The position numbers and the translations under genes were made by a program. A stretch of DNA of 64,000 nucleotides from Anaerolineae bacterium (GTDB lineage: Bacteria; Chloroflexota; Anaerolineae; Aggregatilineales; Phototrophicaceae): assembly GCA_017303635.1 (NCBI GenBank), contig JAFLCG010000011.1:124001-188000 (forward strand), in the 5' to 3' direction. Positions 34,506 to 43,909 of this stretch are shown piece by piece (the stretch's first letter is position 1; the number at the start of each line of letters is the position of its first letter). A model generated the notes under the pieces. It worked only from the letters and a program-made list of their open reading frames with translations. It made no database searches and was not told where the DNA came from.

Positions 34506-35698
34506 GAAGTACCTTCACATGCTGCTTCCCCTGCGAACGTCGCGGGGCTCCACACAGGGGGTGTATTTCCGGGTGGGGTGGGCAGGGATTGCCATGTCCC
34601 ACTGAGGGTATCAAGGAGCACCAGTCGGTAATCTGACCGCGCTGCCAGCCATCGACCGTCCGGGCTGAAGCGTGGGTAATCGGCATAATCCATCTGGGGC
34701 TGGTCGCCATACCTTGCCGCATCGGTATCCGCTACTCCTACTAGTGGGATGCGCCATAACAGATTCTGTTCGACCCCGCGCAGGCCGCGTGCGGTACCGA
34801 GGATGGCTGTGCCATCCGGGTACCAGGTGGAGTCCAGGATGAGCGTGTAGAGTTGGCTCAACTGTGCGGAGATTGCGCCGCGTGTATTGGCCGTCATCCA
34901 GAATTGATCATTGCCGGGAGTTGGCGCGTAAACAAACGTGAGTAATTGACTGTCACCTCGCCAACGGGGTCCGCGCACGCTGCCGACCGGGAAATCGGTC
35001 AGGTTGTATTTGTCTGTGCCATCGGTGCTGACGACCCATAAATCGGCCTCACGGACCAGTGTTCCTGTAAAGGCGGCAGCTCCATCCGGGGTGGGAACGG
35101 CTGTCGCTAACGGATCGGCTCCCGGCAACCGCTCACTATAGCTGATGTATGCCAGCCACCCTCCATCCGGCGACCATTCCGGTTCATGTTCATCGCCGGT
35201 TACGCTGTAGAAGTTCGGCGCGCCGCCCGCTGCTGGCACCCATGCAATATGATGAGTCAGGTCAGTGCTGCCGTCGACTTCAAATTCACGACGGATCATC
35301 ACGAAGGCAATGCGTGTGCCATCCGGTGACGCTTGCGGCTCCCACACTCCCCAGTCTACTGCTGATAATTCATCGAAGGTCACCAATTGGCGGGCATCGC
35401 TGCCATCTAATCGGGCAGAGTACAAACGCCCAAGAGCGGGTCCGTCATTGAGCGTATAGACGACCCGACAGCCTCCATCTACAAACCCCCAGACCATATG
35501 CCACTGGGTTCCAAAGCGTAGAGTCCGTGCCTGCCCGGAGGCTAGATCATACAGGTAGATGGCATCCTGTTCTGCGCTGTTCACAGCAATCAAGGGACCC
35601 TGTAACTGCGAAGTGGCTTGTGCTTCGACTTGCTTGAATGTCAGCATCAGGGAGATGAACAACACCAGTCCAGCGCGTAAGGTCGGTTGTGTTTTCAT
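34502..35698 (-). CDS. Exported TolB-like beta-propeller protein
   Basis: The product of about 398 residues has a signal peptide (MKTQPTLRAGLVLFISLMLT, cut after VEA) and propeller repeats such as ASPDGTRIAFVMI, WSPDGGWLAYISY and FSPDGRWLAARSD. No lipobox is present, unlike the similar protein at 4047-5285. ATG 35698 follows AAGGA at a good distance; the open frame continues to 35800 but without support. The function is unknown; binding of a partner outside the membrane is typical for the fold. Confidence 0.78.
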   Translation of the reverse strand: MKTQPTLRAGLVLFISLMLTFKQVEAQATSQLQGPLIAVNSAEQDAIYLYDLASGQARTLRFGTQWHMVWGFVDGGCRVVYTLNDGPALGRLYSARLDGSDARQLVTFDELSAVDWGVWEPQASPDGTRIAFVMIRREFEVDGSTDLTHHIAWVPAAGGAPNFYSVTGDEHEPEWSPDGGWLAYISYSERLPGADPLATAVPTPDGAAAFTGTLVREADLWVVSTDGTDKYNLTDFPVGSVRGPRWRGDSQLLTFVYAPTPGNDQFWMTANTRGAISAQLSQLYTLILDSTWYPDGTAILGTARGLRGVEQNLLWRIPLVGVADTDAARYGDQPQMDYADYPRFSPDGRWLAARSDYRLVLLDTLSGTWQSLPTPPGNTPPVWSPATFAGEAACEGTS

Positions 35699-35934
35699 TG
35701 CGCTTCCTTTTGAGTAACTTGCATCACAGTCTGCCGTGGTTGGCCCATATACATTATGGATGTCCTGTTTATCAGGTGACAAGTGTTCCGACATTTTCAA
35801 TCTTAAGCCTTTACACTGGGTGTAGTGAGAAGTCTGTTCAGTTGTTGTTTTGGGTACTTGTTAGATGAATATATGGTAGTTGATGTGGGTTATAGCCCGA
35901 CCGTAGTTCTGCTGGAAGATAGGTCGGTTTACTG

Positions 35935-36300
35935 ATGCATGAACTGTCCATTGCCTGTAATCTGGTGGAGATCGCTTCCCAATCAGCCTCTGACGCCGGG
36001 GTCGAACAGGTTCAGGTTGTCCGGTTGCGCTTAGGTGCATTGGCAGGTGTTGTCAAGGAATCACTCCTCTTTAGTTATGACATCGCGGTGGCAGGGACGC
36101 TGTTGGCAGGTTCTCGACTGGAGATTGAAGACGTGCCGGTTGCGATCTTCTGCTCATCGTGCCAGACCATTACCACTCTCGAAGGCATCCAGTCTTTTTG
36201 CTGCCCGCTCTGTGGGCAGCCCAGCGCCGATATTCGACAGGGGCGCGAACTTGAGCTGATTGCGTTGGAGGTGGCTGATGTACAACCCCCGCATACTTGA
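35935..36300 (+). CDS. hypA: Hydrogenase nickel incorporation protein HypA
   Basis: The 121-residue product starts MHELSIACNLVEIA with the Ni-binding Met-His-Glu and has the zinc site CSSC and CPLC. HypA delivers nickel, with HypB, to the large subunit of NiFe hydrogenase. It opens the hypABFCDE operon; about 135 bases upstream should contain the promoter. Confidence 0.95.
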   Translation: MHELSIACNLVEIASQSASDAGVEQVQVVRLRLGALAGVVKESLLFSYDIAVAGTLLAGSRLEIEDVPVAIFCSSCQTITTLEGIQSFCCPLCGQPSADIRQGRELELIALEVADVQPPHT

Positions 36301-36955
36301 AGTCCGGCGTGGTGTGCTGGAAAAGAACGATCTGTTAGCTCAGCGACTGCGTGCGCGCTTTAATGCTGCCGGAGTGACGGTCGTCAACCTGGTTTCCAGC
36401 CCCGGCGCGGGCAAGACGAGCTTCCTCGAATATACCCTTCGTAATGTAAGTGAACAGGGTCTATGTTCTGCCGCCTTGGTAGGTGACTTGGCGACCGATA
36501 ACGATGCTCGACGGTTGGCACGCAGTGGTGTGCCGGTTCGTCAAATCGTCACGGGTGGTAATTGCCATCTGGAAGCACAAATGATTGCTGACCATCTCGA
36601 AGAATGGGGCTTGGCGCTAGAAGATTTGGATCTGTTCTTTATCGAAAATGTAGGCAATCTGGTCTGCCCGGCCAGCTATGACCTTGGCGAACATCTTCGG
36701 ATAGTACTGCTCTCAGTCACAGAGGGCGAAGATAAACCGCTCAAGTACCCGGTGATGTTTAACTCTGCTGATGTCACGATCTTCACCAAAATGGATTTGG
36801 CTGCTGCGGTGGAATTTGATCGGGCAGCAGCTACAGCGGCGGTGCAATCGGTACATCCTGGCATGACCATTTTGGAAACATCCGCCAAAACCGGGCAGGG
36901 TATGCGGGAATGGTTGAACTGGCTGACTGCGTTTCATCAATCACACCAGTTATAA
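36278..36955 (+). CDS. hypB: Hydrogenase nickel incorporation GTPase HypB
   Basis: The product of about 225 residues is a SIMIBI GTPase with P-loop SSPGAGKTSFLE, the metal-site region GGNCHLEAQM and the NKXD-type element TKMD. It lacks the N-terminal His-rich or CxxCGC nickel-storage segment found in some HypB. ATG 36278 lies 23 bases inside hypA with GGAGG seven bases upstream, so the two are translationally coupled. Confidence 0.95.
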   Translation: MYNPRILEVRRGVLEKNDLLAQRLRARFNAAGVTVVNLVSSPGAGKTSFLEYTLRNVSEQGLCSAALVGDLATDNDARRLARSGVPVRQIVTGGNCHLEAQMIADHLEEWGLALEDLDLFFIENVGNLVCPASYDLGEHLRIVLLSVTEGEDKPLKYPVMFNSADVTIFTKMDLAAAVEFDRAAATAAVQSVHPGMTILETSAKTGQGMREWLNWLTAFHQSHQL

Positions 36956-36991
36956 GGAAATCGGACCAACTAAACCAGGGGGTATGGGAGT

Positions 36992-39448
36992 GTGGATTAT
37001 TACACCGAGAAGGATGTCAAGGATGTTGTATGGCACACCTGCCGAGGTATGAAGGTGACTGATTTTAGTCAAATGAGGCAGCGCTGGCGGATGCGGGTGC
37101 GCGGGATTGTTCAGGGAGTGGGTTTTCGCCCTTTTGTGTTTACACTGGCATCCCGTTATGGCCTGACGGGGCATGTCGGTAATGATAATGCCGGGGTTTT
37201 TATCGAAGTCGAAGGGCCAGTGGATTTACTTGAACACTTTCGTCAGCAATTGATTGATGAGGCACCGGCGCTGGCCCATATTGAGACCGTCACGGTCGAA
37301 GTGGTGGCCCTGCAGTACGATGACAACTTCCAAATTCTTGAAAGTCACGCTGACTCTACGGTCAGTACTCATGTTCCACCCGATGTCAGCATTTGTGATA
37401 ATTGTCTCCAGGAACTGTTGAATCCCAAAGATCGTCGTTATCGCTATCCATTTATTAACTGCACGCATTGCGGGCCGCGATTCACCATCATCCAGCGTAT
37501 TCCTTACGATCGCGCCAATACCACCATGGCAGCTTTTGAGATGTGTCCGGCCTGTGCGGCAGAATATCACGATCCGCACAGTCGTCGCTTTCACGCCCAA
37601 CCGATTGCTTGTCCTGAATGTGGTCCCATCCTCGAATACAGAGGAGCAGGATTTATTGCATCCACTACTGGCGAACGGGCCCTCGATGCTGCCCAGGCTT
37701 CGTTGCGTGCCGGGCAGATTGTGGCGGTCAAAGGGCTGGGCGGCTTTCATCTGGCCTGTGATGCCACCAACAATACTGCCGTTGCGACGCTGCGCGAACG
37801 AAAAGGGCGGGTCGATAAGCCTTTTGCGGTGATGGTGCGTAACTTGGCCCAGGCTCGGCAGATCGCGTGGGTGGACGATGCGGAGGCCGAGTTGCTTGCT
37901 TCCCCGCAGCGGCCCATCGTGTTATTACGAAAGCGACCAGATAGTTCCTTGAGCAACTTGATTGCTCCGGGCAATCCCTACATCGGTTTGATGCTCCCTT
38001 ATACCCCTCTGCATCATCTTCTCTTAGAGGATACTCCCCTGGTCATGACTTCTGGTAATCATGCTGGTGAACCTATTGCCTTTGAAAATGACGAGGCTCA
38101 GGAAAGGCTTGGTTCACTGGCGGATGCTTTCCTGCTGCATAATCGCTCTATTCAAATACCGTGTGATGATTCTGTCTTCCGCGTGAATAAGGGACAGCCT
38201 ATTCCGATACGACGTTCTCGTGGGTATACCCCTTTGGCAGTCAAACTTCCTTTTGCTACGTCTGCTTCGCGCCAACAGCAGCGACTGCCAACCGAGACCT
38301 CGATAAGGACGGTGGTGTTGGCTACCGGGGCTGAGTTAAAGAATACCTTTTGTTTGACTCACCAGGGTGATGCGCTCCTGAGCCAACATATCGGGGATAT
38401 GGAGAACCTGGAGACGTTAACGGCTTTTGAGCGTGCTCAGGCTCATTTTTGTGATTTCTACCACATCCGTCCTCAGGCTATTGTGTGTGATTTGCATCCG
38501 AACTACCTTACAACCCGCTGGGCTGAAACCTATGCTCAGAAACAAGGTGTACCGCTTCTGCGTGTTCAGCATCATCATGCCCATATTGCCTCGGTTATGG
38601 CGGAACATGAACTGGATGGCAATCAGCCTGTAATCGGTCTCTGTTTCGATGGTACAGGTTACGGTACGGATGGCACGATCTGGGGCGGTGAAGTGCTGGT
38701 TGCCGATTATGCCAGCTTCAAACGGGTGGCGTATCTAAAGCCAGTGCCTTTACTAGGCGGTGACTTGGCGATCAAACACCCTTATCGGATGGCATTGGCC
38801 TATCTATGGTCATGCCATTTCCCGTGGGATGAGGATTTACCACCCGTCATTGCCTGCCCGCCTAATGAACGGGGGATGTTGGCTCGTCAACTTGCCAGCG
38901 GTTTCCAGCGAATTCCGACCACCAGTGCCGGACGGTTATTTGATGCGGTCGCATCGCTGATTGGGCTTCGCCATACCGTGACCTATGAGGCGCAAGCCGC
39001 GATAGAACTGGAAGGTATTGCGAGTGAGGGGGCGTCGAATGCCTATACCTTCCATATCCAAACGGTTCATCCTGGTACGAAATGGGTGCCTCTTTCCTCA
39101 ACTGCTCCCGAAACTGCCCTGATGATTGATCCGGGGCAAGTCCTGGCTTCGATCATCTCGGATCTCCGAACCGGTGTGTCGAGCGGAATCATTGCCGCCC
39201 GCTTTCATGATGGACTGGCTAACGTATTGGTTAGTGTCTGTCAACGGCTTCAGGCGTTTGGGTATGGCTCGCGTGTTGCGCTCAGCGGTGGAGTCTTTCA
39301 GAACGTGCGATTGTTGAGCACCCTCAAACAACGGTTACAGGAAGTGGGTTTTACAGTGTTTGATCATAAGCTCGTTCCCACCAATGATGCTGGACTGGCC
39401 TTAGGACAAGCGGTGATTGGTGCTCAACACTTTAGTCGACTGTCTTGA
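36992..39448 (+). CDS. hypF: Carbamoyltransferase HypF
   Basis: The 818-residue product has all HypF parts in order: acylphosphatase (VRGIVQGVGFRPFVF), two zinc fingers (CDNC, CTHC, CPAC, CPEC), a YrdC-like domain (VAVKGLGGFHLACDA) and a Kae1-like domain (VQHHHAHIASVMAEH, GGVFQN). It makes thiocarbamoylated HypE from carbamoyl phosphate for the cyanide ligands of the NiFe site. The start is GTG 36992 with AGGGGG ten bases upstream; ATG 37049 is a shorter option. Confidence 0.95.
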   Translation: MDYYTEKDVKDVVWHTCRGMKVTDFSQMRQRWRMRVRGIVQGVGFRPFVFTLASRYGLTGHVGNDNAGVFIEVEGPVDLLEHFRQQLIDEAPALAHIETVTVEVVALQYDDNFQILESHADSTVSTHVPPDVSICDNCLQELLNPKDRRYRYPFINCTHCGPRFTIIQRIPYDRANTTMAAFEMCPACAAEYHDPHSRRFHAQPIACPECGPILEYRGAGFIASTTGERALDAAQASLRAGQIVAVKGLGGFHLACDATNNTAVATLRERKGRVDKPFAVMVRNLAQARQIAWVDDAEAELLASPQRPIVLLRKRPDSSLSNLIAPGNPYIGLMLPYTPLHHLLLEDTPLVMTSGNHAGEPIAFENDEAQERLGSLADAFLLHNRSIQIPCDDSVFRVNKGQPIPIRRSRGYTPLAVKLPFATSASRQQQRLPTETSIRTVVLATGAELKNTFCLTHQGDALLSQHIGDMENLETLTAFERAQAHFCDFYHIRPQAIVCDLHPNYLTTRWAETYAQKQGVPLLRVQHHHAHIASVMAEHELDGNQPVIGLCFDGTGYGTDGTIWGGEVLVADYASFKRVAYLKPVPLLGGDLAIKHPYRMALAYLWSCHFPWDEDLPPVIACPPNERGMLARQLASGFQRIPTTSAGRLFDAVASLIGLRHTVTYEAQAAIELEGIASEGASNAYTFHIQTVHPGTKWVPLSSTAPETALMIDPGQVLASIISDLRTGVSSGIIAARFHDGLANVLVSVCQRLQAFGYGSRVALSGGVFQNVRLLSTLKQRLQEVGFTVFDHKLVPTNDAGLALGQAVIGAQHFSRLS

Positions 39449-39544
39449 ATGTCTGTGCGAACGGCCCATTCATACAGGTGGCTGGTTTGTGACGCCGGGA
39501 AGTTGAAGTTGCTAAAACCGTTTGTGCGATGGAGGAAATGACTG

Positions 39545-39826
39545 ATGTGTCTGGGTGTACCGGGTCAGATCACCAATATCTATGAGGCGATGGGTGCGCG
39601 GATGGGTAAGGTCAACTTTGGGGGGATCTTCAAGGAAGTGTGCCTGGAATATGTACCAGAAGCCAAAGTGGGCGATTATGCCATCGTTCATGCTGGCTTC
39701 GCCATCACGCGCCTGGATGAACAGGCTGCGCTCGAAACACTGAGCATGTTCAAGGATCTGGGCGTGTTAGATGAAGAACTCAATGTAAGTTCAGACAACG
39801 CTGGTGCCCATCCGCTGGAACCTTGA
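39545..39826 (+). CDS. hypC: Hydrogenase assembly chaperone HypC
   Basis: The 93-residue product begins MCLGVPGQI with the essential Cys2 of HypC/HybG. HypC carries the Fe(CN)2CO unit with HypD and binds the hydrogenase large subunit precursor. GGAGG lies before the ATG. It precedes hypD by 53 bases. Confidence 0.95.
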   Translation: MCLGVPGQITNIYEAMGARMGKVNFGGIFKEVCLEYVPEAKVGDYAIVHAGFAITRLDEQAALETLSMFKDLGVLDEELNVSSDNAGAHPLEP

Positions 39827-39879
39827 ACCAAACCGGGTCACGTTCCTGTAGATAGAAGCGTGTTTAGTGGAACTGAGCC

Positions 39880-40989
39880 ATGAAATATTTGACCGAGTAT
39901 CGCGATGCTGATTTAGTTCAAAAGCTGCTTTTCGAAATTCGCCAGGCTGTTACGCGACCCTGGGCACTGATGGAGGTTTGCGGCGGGCAGACCCACTCGA
40001 TCATCCGCAATGGTATTGACCAACTGCTTCCACCACAGATTGAACTCATTCATGGCCCTGGTTGTCCGGTTTGTGTGACTCCACTCGAAACCATCGACCA
40101 GGCACTGGCGATTGCCGCTCAGCCCGGTGTGATCTTCTGTTCATTTGGCGATATGCTCCGCGTTCCCGGCAGCGAACGCGATTTATTTGCGGTCAAGAGC
40201 AATGGGGGCGATGTCCGTATTGTGTATTCGCCCCTCGATGCTCTCAAAATTGCGCGCGAGAATCCATCACGTGAAGTGGTGTTCTTCGGTATTGGCTTTG
40301 AGACCACGGCTCCGGCGAACGCTCAGGCGGTCTTTCAGGCCAAAAAACAGGGCTTGACCAATTTTTCCATGCTCGTATCTCATGTCTTGGTGCCGCCTGC
40401 CATCGAAGCGCTCATAAGTGCACCTACCAATCGGGTCCAGGCTTTTCTTGCCGCCGGGCATGTCTGTAGTGTGATGGGTTACTGGCAGTACGAACCGCTG
40501 GCACACAAGTATCATGTTCCCATCGTCGTCACCGGTTTTGAACCCCTGGATGTGTTAGCCGGAGTACACAGCGCTGTCCTGCAATTGGAAGCTGGGCGTG
40601 CCGAAGTGGAAAACGCCTATGCCCGCGCCGTCCAGCGAGATGGTAACCAGCCGGCTCAAAAGATACTCAGTGAGGTCTTTGAAATGTGTGACCGGCAGTG
40701 GCGCGGCATTGGCCTGATTGAGCAAAGTGGTTGGCAATTGCTCGAGCCCTACCGCGCCTTTGATGCTGCCCATCGCTTTAATGTCCACCATATTCAGACC
40801 ACCGAGTCGCCGCTTTGCCGAAGTGGGGAAGTCCTGCAGGGACTCATCAAACCCAACCAGTGCAGTGCCTTTGGTCGGGAATGTACCCCTGTACGGCCGC
40901 TCGGTGCGACCATGGTTTCCAGCGAAGGTGCCTGTGCGGCCTACTACCAGTATGGGCGCTTTATTGACCCTGAAAGTATCCCCGGATGA
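39880..40989 (+). CDS. hypD: Hydrogenase formation protein HypD
   Basis: The 369-residue product has the HypD motifs MEVCGGQTHSIIRNGI, HGPGCPVCVTP, FGDMLRVPGS and the C-terminal [4Fe-4S] cysteines (C in NQCSAFGREC and SEGACAAYY). It is the redox scaffold on which the iron cofactor is built with HypC. Its end overlaps hypE by four bases. Confidence 0.95.
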   Translation: MKYLTEYRDADLVQKLLFEIRQAVTRPWALMEVCGGQTHSIIRNGIDQLLPPQIELIHGPGCPVCVTPLETIDQALAIAAQPGVIFCSFGDMLRVPGSERDLFAVKSNGGDVRIVYSPLDALKIARENPSREVVFFGIGFETTAPANAQAVFQAKKQGLTNFSMLVSHVLVPPAIEALISAPTNRVQAFLAAGHVCSVMGYWQYEPLAHKYHVPIVVTGFEPLDVLAGVHSAVLQLEAGRAEVENAYARAVQRDGNQPAQKILSEVFEMCDRQWRGIGLIEQSGWQLLEPYRAFDAAHRFNVHHIQTTESPLCRSGEVLQGLIKPNQCSAFGRECTPVRPLGATMVSSEGACAAYYQYGRFIDPESIPG

Positions 40990-42044
40990 GCCAATCACCT
41001 GACTTCGATAACTGGATCTGCCCACTACCCCTGCGTGATTATCCTCAAATTGTTCTCGGTCATGGTGGGGGCGGTAAACTCTCGCAGGACTTGGTTGAGC
41101 ATATTGTTCTGCCAGCATTTAATAATGGGGCGCTGGCGTCGTTGGCCGATGGTGCTGCCCTGAATATTGCTGGGATTCGGCTGGCTTTCTCTACCGATTC
41201 CTATGTGGTCCGCCCGTTGTTCTTCCCCGGCGGCAGCATTGCCGATCTTGCGGTGAATGGCACGGTCAACGATTTAGCCATGCTCGGTGCCCAACCCATG
41301 TTTCTCAGCGTGGGCCTGATTATCGAAGAAGGGTTGCCCCTCAGCATACTTGGTACAGTGGTGGAACAGATGGCTGCTGCTGCCCGTATCGCCGGGGTAC
41401 AGATTGTCACTGGGGATACGAAAGTAGTGGATAAAGGGCATGGGGATGGTCTTTACATCAATACCAGCGGCATAGGCTTGATCCCAGATGGAATACAGAT
41501 TGCTCCGCAGAATGCTCGCCCCGGCGATTCGGTGCTGGTCAGCGGCATGATCGGTGATCATGGTATGGCGGTGATGAGCGTCCGTGAGGGACTGGAATTT
41601 GAGACTCTCATCATCAGCGATTCGGCTCCGCTGAACGGTATGGTAGCGGTCCTGCTCGCGGCTGTGCCTGAGATCCATACCTTGCGTGATCCGACGCGGG
41701 GTGGGGTAGCCTCATCGCTCAACGAGATTGCACGGGCGGCGGATGTGGGTATCGAACTGGAAGATAACCAACTGCCCATTAGGCCAGAAGTGGCTGCTGC
41801 CTGTGAACTATTGGGTTTGGATCCCCTCTATGTCGCCAATGAAGGCAAGTTGATTGCCATTTTGCCCGCTGCCCAGGCCGAGCGCGCGCTTGAAAGTCTC
41901 CGCCACCATCCACTGGGTAAGGATGCTGCCATCATTGGTCAGGTGACCGCGGAACATCCGGGTATAGTCACTACAAAGACGAGCATTGGGGGGCGCCGTA
42001 TTGTCTCGATGCAGGTTGGCGAGCAGCTACCCCGTATTTGTTGA
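40986..42044 (+). CDS. hypE: Hydrogenase expression/formation protein HypE
   Basis: The 352-residue product has the ATP-binding GHGGGGKLSQDLVE, DPTRGGVASSLNE and the conserved C-terminus PRIC, whose Cys carries the thiocyanate made with HypF. It completes the Hyp set. The operon ends at the bidirectional hairpin 42056-42075. Confidence 0.96.
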   Translation: MSQSPDFDNWICPLPLRDYPQIVLGHGGGGKLSQDLVEHIVLPAFNNGALASLADGAALNIAGIRLAFSTDSYVVRPLFFPGGSIADLAVNGTVNDLAMLGAQPMFLSVGLIIEEGLPLSILGTVVEQMAAAARIAGVQIVTGDTKVVDKGHGDGLYINTSGIGLIPDGIQIAPQNARPGDSVLVSGMIGDHGMAVMSVREGLEFETLIISDSAPLNGMVAVLLAAVPEIHTLRDPTRGGVASSLNEIARAADVGIELEDNQLPIRPEVAAACELLGLDPLYVANEGKLIAILPAAQAERALESLRHHPLGKDAAIIGQVTAEHPGIVTTKTSIGGRRIVSMQVGEQLPRIC

Positions 42045-42055
42045 GAGAATCTTAT

Positions 42056-42075
42056 GGGGAGGTTAACACCTCCCC
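42056..42075. terminator. Bidirectional terminator hairpin
   Basis: Perfect arms GGGGAGGT and ACCTCCCC enclose TAAC. It sits between the convergent hypE and sulfur-transporter genes. T-runs are poor on both sides. Confidence 0.65.
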
Positions 42076-42094
42076 ACGATTGGATCGTATTACC

Positions 42095-43327
42095 TCAACC
42101 GCAGCCGCCCCCTGTTGCACCGCGCCCTACACTGAGTTTCACCTTGGGTGTGTACTCGATTGTGAAGGCCGCCGGATTCGGATCTGCCGCATCATAGCGT
42201 GACCCCAGCGCTCCCGGTAAGGCATAAGCCAGTTGATCGACCCCCGCTGACTCTACCTTATAGGCGGCCTGGAAAGCTTCGTCCGAGAACGTGTCCAGCC
42301 ACTTATTGATGCCTCCTTCGAGGATGTAAACGTTGGCAATGCCTTCTGCGTTCAGCATGCGCCATGCATCGGTTGCAGCGGCTTCCTCATTACTCAGCAC
42401 CACAAACAGCGTATTGCGCGGCTGGAGTTGTAAATCCTGGGCTAGCGGCAGGATTCCATCCAACGGCACCCGGTGTGCTCCGGGTAGATGGAAGGCGTTG
42501 AAATCGGATTCACTCCGTACATCAATGACGTAGGGAATGATCTGACGATTATTCAGGTAGGCTAGCAGCTCTGCCGGGTGAATCTGCACGCTTCGTTCTG
42601 TCAGCGCCGTTTCTTGGTCAATCGCCAGTGCTTCTTGACGGTCAGCGTTGGTCGGTTGACCGATGAAAAGCGTAACGCCTGCCAGAACGATAAGCCCACC
42701 GGCTGCGCCCAGGGACCAGCGTGGCGCTTTCTTGACTAAGCCCTTGCCGAAGGTGCGTTCGCTGTATTCGGCGAAAACGAAGGCAGCGAGTGCCATCAGG
42801 ACCACTGCCAGCACGATGACACCAGCATCCACATTGAACAACTGCTGCAGTGTGAAGCGCCCCATATAGGACGAGTACCAGAAGTCTTCAAACAGGCCGA
42901 CAGTTTCCCCGAAGGCGAAAATACCGAAGAAGGCTCCCAGCAGGAAGACGATACCATCAATTTTGAGGGTGGATGCCGCCACAATCGAAGTGCCGGGGCA
43001 GAAGCCGCCGAGGATGAAACCCACACCCATCACCAACCCGCCGACGATCCCCGGCCACAGATAGGTGGGGTTGACCCACACCAGATTGTAGTCCAGTAGG
43101 CCCATGGCCGAAGCCAGGAAGATCAACACCGCAGCGACGACAATGGCGGTGAACATGACCTTGAGAACGGTCATTTCTTTCAGGTAAAACTGTGCTGCCA
43201 GCTTAGTCGATTTGCCGAACCCGGCGATTTCCAGCACATAGCCGAAACCGAATCCGATGGCGATATATACCACATACGATGGCCAATGACCCAGGAGGCT
43301 GTCAATAGGGAGGGGGAACGGAGCCAT
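42095..43327 (-). CDS. YeeE/YedE sulfur transporter fused to a rhodanese domain
   Basis: The 410-residue product has about seven membrane segments (residues 15-220) with the YeeE signature GGFCPGTSIVA (Cys110). A rhodanese-like domain follows (about 245-345: VIDVRSESDF, LPGAHRVPL). Where rhodaneses have their active Cys, this one has Ser312 (VVLSNEEAA), so sulfur transfer by that residue is ruled out. The protein ends in a glycine-rich tail with a Cys (GATGGGCG). YeeE/YedE proteins such as TsuA import thiosulfate or move sulfur. It is the last gene of the ArsR-led operon, 15 bases behind its partner. Confidence 0.87.
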   Translation of the reverse strand: MAPFPLPIDSLLGHWPSYVVYIAIGFGFGYVLEIAGFGKSTKLAAQFYLKEMTVLKVMFTAIVVAAVLIFLASAMGLLDYNLVWVNPTYLWPGIVGGLVMGVGFILGGFCPGTSIVAASTLKIDGIVFLLGAFFGIFAFGETVGLFEDFWYSSYMGRFTLQQLFNVDAGVIVLAVVLMALAAFVFAEYSERTFGKGLVKKAPRWSLGAAGGLIVLAGVTLFIGQPTNADRQEALAIDQETALTERSVQIHPAELLAYLNNRQIIPYVIDVRSESDFNAFHLPGAHRVPLDGILPLAQDLQLQPRNTLFVVLSNEEAAATDAWRMLNAEGIANVYILEGGINKWLDTFSDEAFQAAYKVESAGVDQLAYALPGALGSRYDAADPNPAAFTIEYTPKVKLSVGRGATGGGCG

Positions 43328-43342
43328 AGTAGTGATCCTCCC

Positions 43343-43909
43343 TTAATTCCACAGGCGGCGGACGAAGTACGCCACCATATAACCACCGGCGAAGACCGCG
43401 AACATGAACACCCAACTCCCGACTGAAAGGGTCGCTCCGCCGCTGAGCGCCTGCCCAGAAGTGCAGCCGCGGGCCAGCCGCGCCCCGTACCCCATCAGCG
43501 CCCCACCAATGAACGCCATTAACAGGCGTGTGCCGTTGCTGATTCGCGGCCCCTTGTTGAGTTCAAATCTCAGGCGGCCATGCTGCCAACCGCTGATGGC
43601 ACCACCCAGGATGGTGCCCACGCTAATGAATACCACCCAGCTATCCAGGGGATTACGGTCACCACCCGCCATATCCAGTAGATACGGCACCCGGTCGATG
43701 TGTCCCGGTGCGATGATATCCTCAGCAAAGACCAGCAGTCGGTTCATGCCACCGGAGGCCCCCAGGCCGTTGCCAGTGATGAAGAAGGCCAGAAAGAGGA
43801 CGATGCCCAGCGCAATCCCGGCAGCATACGGATGGACATAGGGTTTCTCGGCCCGTCGGACGCGGGTCTCAGCCCGCATCCGGGGCATGTCTTGGCTAAT
43901 CGCGGTCAT
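43343..43909 (-). CDS. YeeE/YedE family sulfur transporter subunit
   Basis: The 188-residue membrane protein has about four hydrophobic segments and the family signature LARGCTSGQALSGGA, with the Cys that carries or passes sulfur. It probably forms the second half of the transporter with the rhodanese-fused protein. Its start overlaps the cytochrome gene upstream by four bases (ATGA), which ties it to electron-transfer function. Confidence 0.87.
   Translation of the reverse strand: MTAISQDMPRMRAETRVRRAEKPYVHPYAAGIALGIVLFLAFFITGNGLGASGGMNRLLVFAEDIIAPGHIDRVPYLLDMAGGDRNPLDSWVVFISVGTILGGAISGWQHGRLRFELNKGPRISNGTRLLMAFIGGALMGYGARLARGCTSGQALSGGATLSVGSWVFMFAVFAGGYMVAYFVRRLWN

Noticed and set aside
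35935..42044. Hydrogenase structural genes near hyp
   Set aside because: No large-subunit RxCGxC/DPCxxC motifs were seen in any frame near the operon.
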